Below are positions 59,851 through 64,000 of a stretch of DNA of 64,000 bases, piece after piece. A program made the position numbers and the translations under genes. Each line of letters opens with the position of its first letter. Position 1 is the stretch's first letter. The notes under the pieces are model-generated. The model was not told the origin of the DNA and did no database searches. It saw only the letters and a program-made list of their open reading frames with translations. The DNA comes from Bryocella elongata (GTDB lineage: Bacteria > Acidobacteriota > Terriglobia > Terriglobales > Acidobacteriaceae): NCBI RefSeq assembly GCF_900108185.1, contig NZ_FNVA01000001.1, forward strand, positions 930,001 through 994,000, in the 5' to 3' direction.

Positions 59851-60575
59851 CGTGGCAACGCCTCCTGCGACTGGCTCGGGTTTTGGGTGAGCCCGGCGCT
59901 CTCCAGCATACGCGCGGCTCTGCGACGAACGCGGTCGATGACCCGCTCGTCCTGGGCTAGCGACTTCAGGATGGGAGCGATGTTGGCGATCTCCAGGGCA
60001 CGACCGCCCTTCAGTTCACCCTCGAGGCTCTCCATCTCGGGGTCGAGGCTGAGCCGATCGAAGCGGCGCTCATGCTGGAGGCGAACACCGAACTGAATGG
60101 TCTCCGCCAGCGCTTGAAACGTCTCTTCGGTCTTCGTCACCGCTTCATTGTCCGAGAAGTTGAAGCTACACGTGAACCACGCGTCCCCGTGAACGAAGCT
60201 CAGGGTCTTCTGCCCGGTGTTGGCGATGTGCTTTGCCCTGGTCTCGCAGCGGTCGTCGTGCTGGGCTCCGGCGAGCAGCCGCTCCATCGTGGCCTTGCTC
60301 ACCGTGACATCCTGCCAGACCGTGCCGGAAGGCGCCTCCACCGTAGGAGCCCCTTGCGCGTAGTAGCGCCCATGCCCATCGGCATGGATCTCGAATCCCC
60401 ACCGCTTTGGCTCCAGGGCCTCGCGTCGCAGATCGAAGACGATGACATCGACCGGAAGCTGAAGCGTAGGGGAGAGGTGATGCGGCTCGGGGATGGACGG
60501 CGGTGCGGGCTGCTGCGCGACTGCGGGGAGACTCAGCGCGAGGCAGCACGTCATCGCCAGCAGTTTCGGCATCAT
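59847..60575 (-). CDS. Secreted protein of unknown function, tandem paralogue B
   Basis: The 242-residue product has a signal peptide (cut near LPAVAQQ) and the same plan as the downstream paralogue: a beta domain (VIVFDLRREALEPKRWGFEIHADGHGRYYAQG, WFTCSFNFSD) and a helical tail (TFQALAETIQFGVRLQHERRFDRLSLDPEMESLEGELKGGRALEIANI, DERVIDRVRRRAARML). Its stop overlaps the start of paralogue A by four bases, and ruvC ends within its first codons, so a ruvC-B-A transcript is likely. Function unknown. Confidence 0.65.
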   Translation of the reverse strand: MMPKLLAMTCCLALSLPAVAQQPAPPSIPEPHHLSPTLQLPVDVIVFDLRREALEPKRWGFEIHADGHGRYYAQGAPTVEAPSGTVWQDVTVSKATMERLLAGAQHDDRCETRAKHIANTGQKTLSFVHGDAWFTCSFNFSDNEAVTKTEETFQALAETIQFGVRLQHERRFDRLSLDPEMESLEGELKGGRALEIANIAPILKSLAQDERVIDRVRRRAARMLESAGLTQNPSQSQEALPR

Positions 60576-61075
60576 CGCTTGAGAGCCTCGGCCGTCTGCG
60601 CGTGGTGGATATGGCAGATGGCGATGGCCAGGGCATCAGCGGCATCGGCGGGCTCGGGTACCTCATCCAGGTTAAGGAGGCGCGCCACCATAAAGCCGAC
60701 CTGTTCCTTGGCCGCCAGGCCGTAGCCCACGACCGAGCTCTTGATCTTGAGCGGAGCGTACTCGGCTACTGGAAGGCCGCAATTCGCGGCCGCAAGGAGG
60801 GCGACGCCGCGAACCTGCCCCAGCTTCAGGGCGGATTTGGCGTTCGCCGAGAAGAAGACCTCTTCGATGGCGACGATCTCGGGCTGCCACAGTTGCATCA
60901 ACGCGGTGAGTTCCGCATAGACCTGCGCCAGGCGAACTGCCGTAGTGTGCTTCTTGTTCAGCCGCACGGCGCCGGAACACAGGGGGCGGAGTTTCGAAAG
61001 GCGAGCGGCAGCGTCGGTTTCCACCACGCCGTAGCCGGTGAACTCCGTCCCGCAGTCGACCCCGAAGACCCGCAT
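60572..61075 (-). CDS. ruvC: Holliday junction resolvase
   Basis: The 167-residue endonuclease cuts four-way junctions with RuvAB. Catalytic acidic residues are visible in MRVFGVDCGTEF (Asp7), IVAIEEVFFSANAKSAL (Glu near 66) and the C-terminal ADAADALAIAICHIHH. The start is set by the conserved first strand at 61075. No ruvA or ruvB is adjacent. The stop overlaps the start of secreted paralogue B. Confidence 0.94.
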   Translation of the reverse strand: MRVFGVDCGTEFTGYGVVETDAAARLSKLRPLCSGAVRLNKKHTTAVRLAQVYAELTALMQLWQPEIVAIEEVFFSANAKSALKLGQVRGVALLAAANCGLPVAEYAPLKIKSSVVGYGLAAKEQVGFMVARLLNLDEVPEPADAADALAIAICHIHHAQTAEALKR

Positions 61076-61080
61076 ACGAA

Positions 61081-61097
61081 AGAGTCTAACGGACTCT
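61081..61097 (-). promoter_or_regulatory. Small hairpin just upstream of ruvC
   Basis: AGAGTC pairs with GACTCT over a 5-nt loop, six bases before the ruvC ATG, where a ribosome site is otherwise missing. It could affect translation start. The stem is short. Confidence 0.25.
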
Positions 61098-61174
61098 GGC
61101 AGGCGCTGGCAGCGGCAGGCGGCCCGACTGCATCCAACCCGGAGTAAACCCGCTACAATCAACCCGACACCTGC

Positions 61175-62035
61175 ATGCCCTTTACCGACCTCCAGCGCCG
61201 ACCCGCCGCAGCCATGCTGTTTGTGATCGCATCGATCCCGTCGAGCGTGCTGTTCGCGCAGACCGCCACACCGACGCCTACTCCCACATCGGGCACGGTC
61301 GCGTCGACGCCGCCGGCAACTGCAGCCACTACGGTGCCGCAACCGGTCCCGATGAACCGTGGAGTGGTGGTCCTCGATCCTGCCCATGGCGGAGTAGACA
61401 GTGGCTCGCGGATCAGCGATACCCTGGTGGAGAAGGACGTGACGCTGGCCTTCGCCTTCAAACTGCGTTCCCTGCTGACCTCGCGTGGATTCACAGTCGT
61501 GATGACGCGCGACAGCGATGCGGCCTTCGAAGCCAACTCTCCGTCGACGCCGCTCTCGCTGGACGATCGTGCCGGAATCGCGAACCATCAACGACCCGTT
61601 GCGTGCCTTCTGCTGCACGCAACGAGCGCGGGATCCGGCGTGCATCTCTACACCTCAGACATCGCTCCCACTGCCGGAGAACCTGCGCTTCAGCCATGGC
61701 TCACAGCTCAAGCCGCCTGGGTGGGTGAAAGCGGAAAGCTGGAGCGGCAGATCGCCACAGCGCTGGACCGGTCGCGCGTGGTGCTGGCATCAGGGAACGC
61801 GGCAGTACGGCCCGTGGATTCGCTCACGTGTCCCGCAGTGGTCGTCGAACTTGCGCCCAGTGGTGACGATCCAGCGACCATCACCGATACGTCGTACCAG
61901 CAAAAGGTCAGTGAAGCGATCGCGGGAGCGATGGTCTTCTGGCAGCATCAGGCGCAGGCTCCGGTGCGCATCCTGCCGGTTCCACCGCCGGCAGCCCCGG
62001 CGGCCAGTGCGGCTGCGACGGAGAGCAATCCATGA
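61175..62035 (+). CDS. N-acetylmuramoyl-L-alanine amidase, Amidase_3 type
   Basis: The 286-residue exported enzyme has a signal peptide (cut near SVLFAQ), a Thr/Pro-rich linker (about 30-60) and a zinc amidase domain with ligands in LDPAHGGVDSGS, VEKDVTLAF and LLLHATS and the catalytic Glu in AVVVELAPS. It cuts the lactyl-Ala bond in peptidoglycan during division or remodelling. A TACAAT box lies 15 bases before the ATG. It overlaps the GerMN gene by four bases, and murI follows. Confidence 0.87.
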   Translation: MPFTDLQRRPAAAMLFVIASIPSSVLFAQTATPTPTPTSGTVASTPPATAATTVPQPVPMNRGVVVLDPAHGGVDSGSRISDTLVEKDVTLAFAFKLRSLLTSRGFTVVMTRDSDAAFEANSPSTPLSLDDRAGIANHQRPVACLLLHATSAGSGVHLYTSDIAPTAGEPALQPWLTAQAAWVGESGKLERQIATALDRSRVVLASGNAAVRPVDSLTCPAVVVELAPSGDDPATITDTSYQQKVSEAIAGAMVFWQHQAQAPVRILPVPPPAAPAASAAATESNP

Positions 62036-62730
62036 TCCAGCGCCATCAGCGAATCGTCTTCTGGTGCCTTGTCGTGTGCATCCTTGGCATGGGGCTTCTA
62101 CTGTTCTGGGAGCGCCAGCGTGCGCGCGACCGCGTCTCGCAGCTGGCGGACAACACGCCGATCGATGCACCCTATACGACCACCGAGTCCATCACGATGG
62201 ATCTGGCCAGCGATGACGATGGGACCATCACAGCGCAGCAGCGGCAGATCGCACTTCCCAGCGAAGTGACTGCCCGTGCGCGCGCGCTGCTCGACCACCT
62301 TGCAGCAGAGTACGCGCAACCAGGTTCGGTCCATCCACTCTCGCCGGGCGCGATGGTCGACGACGTGTACTTCGTTCCGTTGCCTGTCGTGGGCTACAGC
62401 ATCGATGCTGGCGCAAAACCGAGCGCCGATGGCAACACACCAACGAGCCTCGTCCCCCCGGATCCCGATGCCCTGCAGCCGCAGTCCCCAGGGGACGAAC
62501 TCGCGGTGATCAATCTTCGCGGCTCCTTTGTGAATGCTCATCCGTCGGGTGTTGAGGTCGAGCAGCTCACACTGCAGTCCATCATCGGCACGCTGCATGC
62601 GAACCTGCCGCAAATTGAGCAGGTCCGGTTCCTCGTGGACGGGCAGCCGCGCGAGACGCTTGCCGGCCATGCAGACCTTCTGCGGCTTTATATGGTGCGG
62701 GACACGACCACGACGGCAGCGGGCCACTAG
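62032..62730 (+). CDS. GerMN-domain membrane protein
   Basis: The 232-residue protein has an N-terminal membrane helix (VFWCLVVCILGMGLLLFW), a linker with Ser/Thr/Pro, and a C-terminal GerMN domain (about 90-225: VDDVYFVPLP, LAVINLRGSFVN, LTLQSIIGTLHANLPQIEQVRFLVDGQPRETLAGH). GerMN domains occur in sporulation germination proteins but also in non-spore formers, where they are thought to bind peptidoglycan. Coupled by ATGA to the upstream amidase; the murI start lies four bases after its stop. Confidence 0.8.
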   Translation: MIQRHQRIVFWCLVVCILGMGLLLFWERQRARDRVSQLADNTPIDAPYTTTESITMDLASDDDGTITAQQRQIALPSEVTARARALLDHLAAEYAQPGSVHPLSPGAMVDDVYFVPLPVVGYSIDAGAKPSADGNTPTSLVPPDPDALQPQSPGDELAVINLRGSFVNAHPSGVEVEQLTLQSIIGTLHANLPQIEQVRFLVDGQPRETLAGHADLLRLYMVRDTTTTAAGH

Positions 62731-62734
62731 CACC

Positions 62735-63562
62735 ATGCCAGTCCTGGGCGTATTCGATTCTGGCTTTGGCGGCCTAACGGTGCTGCGCGCGCTCCTTCCG
62801 CTGGTCCCCAACGCGCACTATGTTTACCTGGGCGATACCGCTCGGCTGCCCTATGGAGCGAAGTCCCAGGGCACCATCGCACGATATGCGGTGGAGGCTG
62901 CGAGATTCCTCGAAGCCCGCAGCGCAGACATGCTGGTGATCGCCTGCAACACCGCGACCGCGCTCGCGCTCGAAGATATCCGCGCCGCGGTGCAGATTCC
63001 CGTGGTCGGCGTCATCGATCCGGGAGCGACGGCCGCGCACGATGTGATCCGAGCGGCAGGAATCAGCATCGAAGCCACCCATCCCGAGGTGCTTGTGCTG
63101 GCGACCGCCGCCACCGTGCAGTCGCATGCGTACCTTGCAGCGTGCGCGCAGCTCGGCCTGAAAGCCACAGAGGTCGCCTGTCCGTTGCTGGTGCCACTGG
63201 TGGAGGAGGGCTGGACCGATCATCCTGTGACTCGCGAGGTGATTCGCATCTACCTCAGCGATGCCCTGACGCGCTGCACGCCGAGAGCTGTGGTCCTTGG
63301 CTGCACACACTATCCGTTGATCGCGCATGAGATTGAAGCTGCCTTGCGAGAGTTGGGCTGCGATGCCGTGGTGGTTGATGCGGCGCGCGCTACGGCCGAA
63401 GCTACGTCGCATGCACTCGGAGCGCATGGCCCGGCGAGCCCGCTTGCTCCAGCGACCTTCGAGTGCTTCGCGACGGACTCCGTCGAAAAATTCCAACGCC
63501 TCGGAACACATTTCCTGGGCAGAACGATGCCGCCAGTGACGTTGCTCGACCTCGGTGGCTAA
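62735..63562 (+). CDS. murI: Glutamate racemase
   Basis: The 275-residue enzyme supplies D-glutamate for peptidoglycan. The proton-relay cysteines lie in IACNTAT (near 70) and LGCTHYPL (near 187), and the N-terminal GVFDSGFGGLTVL motif is complete. The start ATG at 62735 is four bases after the GerMN stop; the frame extends upstream inside that gene without conserved sequence. It closes a three-gene cell-wall cluster. Confidence 0.94.
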   Translation: MPVLGVFDSGFGGLTVLRALLPLVPNAHYVYLGDTARLPYGAKSQGTIARYAVEAARFLEARSADMLVIACNTATALALEDIRAAVQIPVVGVIDPGATAAHDVIRAAGISIEATHPEVLVLATAATVQSHAYLAACAQLGLKATEVACPLLVPLVEEGWTDHPVTREVIRIYLSDALTRCTPRAVVLGCTHYPLIAHEIEAALRELGCDAVVVDAARATAEATSHALGAHGPASPLAPATFECFATDSVEKFQRLGTHFLGRTMPPVTLLDLGG

Positions 63563-63601
63563 GGCGTCGTAATCCGCTGCAGAACATGATTCACTGTCTT
63601 C

Positions 63602-63982
63602 ATGCATTACCTGTTGAAGAGCGAACCCGACAAGTACTCCTACGACGACCTGCTGCGTGATGGCGAAACCGTGTGGGACGGCATCAAGAATAACCAGGCG
63701 CTCATCACCCTTCGCAATATGAAGAAGGGCGAGATGGCGATCATCTACCACTCGAACGTTGGCAAGGCAGCTGTCGGCACGGCGAAGGTCGTGTCTGTGA
63801 AGCTGGCCGAAGATGGCAAGACGCCCATCGTTACGCTGAAGGCTGGCAAGCGCCTGAAGCGCGAGAAGACGCTCGCGGAGATCCGCGAGGCAGGCGTCTT
63901 TCAGGGGTCGATCATGTTCCGCCAGTTCCGGCTTTCGGTGGTTCCGTTGACCGAAGAGCAGTACGACTGGCTGGTGAGTTAG
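63602..63982 (+). CDS. EVE-domain protein
   Basis: The 126-residue protein is a single EVE domain of the YTH/PUA-like fold: MHYLLKSEPDKYSYDDL, WDGIKNNQALITLRNMKKGEMAIIYHS, and VFQGSIMFRQFRLSVVPLTEEQYDWL. Bacterial EVE proteins are predicted to bind modified bases in DNA or RNA. It is a complete short family member, 39 bases after murI, and may be the last gene of that transcript. Confidence 0.88.
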   Translation: MHYLLKSEPDKYSYDDLLRDGETVWDGIKNNQALITLRNMKKGEMAIIYHSNVGKAAVGTAKVVSVKLAEDGKTPIVTLKAGKRLKREKTLAEIREAGVFQGSIMFRQFRLSVVPLTEEQYDWLVS

Positions 63983-64000
63983 TCCTTCCCCTCCAGACGA

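Overview
The window is a GC-rich chromosomal segment from a Gram-negative bacterium, most likely a member of the Acidobacteriota close to the Acidobacteriaceae (Granulicella, Terriglobus or Edaphobacter type). That placement is inference from gene content: long Oar-like TonB-dependent receptors with an N-terminal carboxypeptidase-regulatory-like domain, very long Asp-box (BNR/VPS10-like) secreted proteins, a Ser/Thr kinase fused to a TPR region, a BlaI/M56 pair, a bactofilin, and an AT-hook/Lys-rich mini-protein. Almost all of the DNA is coding. I see no prophage, insertion sequence or CRISPR array, and one tRNA gene (Arg, anticodon ACG).

Region 1 (1-12.5 kb): two paralogous Asp-box proteins (the first cut by the window edge) flank two translationally coupled Oar-type TonB-dependent receptors, which looks like an envelope/polymer-handling locus. 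Region 2 (12.7-18.2 kb): a BlaI-like repressor and an M56 peptidase (4-nt overlap), a small haem-type membrane protein, and a convergent 1164-residue membrane-anchored Ser/Thr kinase. Region 3 (18.4-24.2 kb): truB, a 50-residue membrane peptide gene, a leftward cluster (glycosyltransferase, two 6-pyruvoyl-tetrahydropterin synthases, folE), then rightward tlpA-like, HMA-fold and DUF4126 genes and tRNA-Arg. Region 4 (24.4-30.2 kb): feoAB, an NPD-type flavoprotein gene with a perfect CRP-like palindrome upstream, nadK and tlyA. Region 5 (30.4-38.0 kb): an ECF sigma/anti-sigma pair, a surface beta-propeller lipoprotein, a CoA-binding protein, a DsbD-type reductase, a redoxin and a DUF2059 protein.

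Region 6 (38.0-45.1 kb): a 0.5-kb structured intergenic stretch, then rarA, a SpoU methyltransferase, a Sua5/YciO/YrdC gene, ydcF, prfB and lnt. prfB carries a textbook programmed +1 frameshift, so its N-terminus must be read from two frames. Region 7 (45.1-49.3 kb): an AT-hook mini-protein in unusually AT-rich surroundings, a methyltransferase plus bactofilin pair and a secreted protein of unknown function. Region 8 (48.1-51.0 kb): an enolase-superfamily OSBS/NSAR enzyme, a GNAT acyltransferase and mazG, leftward. The first two fit the known N-succinylamino-acid-racemase route for D-to-L amino-acid conversion better than menaquinone synthesis. Region 9 (51.0-64.0 kb): DUF3311, uvrC, a GDSL hydrolase, a zinc metallopeptidase, a GT39 transferase, an APC permease, rsmA, two tandem secreted paralogues of unknown function, ruvC, then a rightward cell-wall group (amidase, GerMN protein, murI) and an EVE-domain gene.

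Intergenic DNA carries several small repeat types: degenerate 7-nt tandem repeats, a recurring GGTGCCC core at four intergenic sites, a GTCATCCTGAGCGAAG-type element with a hairpin inside it, and a perfect 2 x 15-nt tandem repeat. All family assignments come from motifs read by eye; none was checked against a database.
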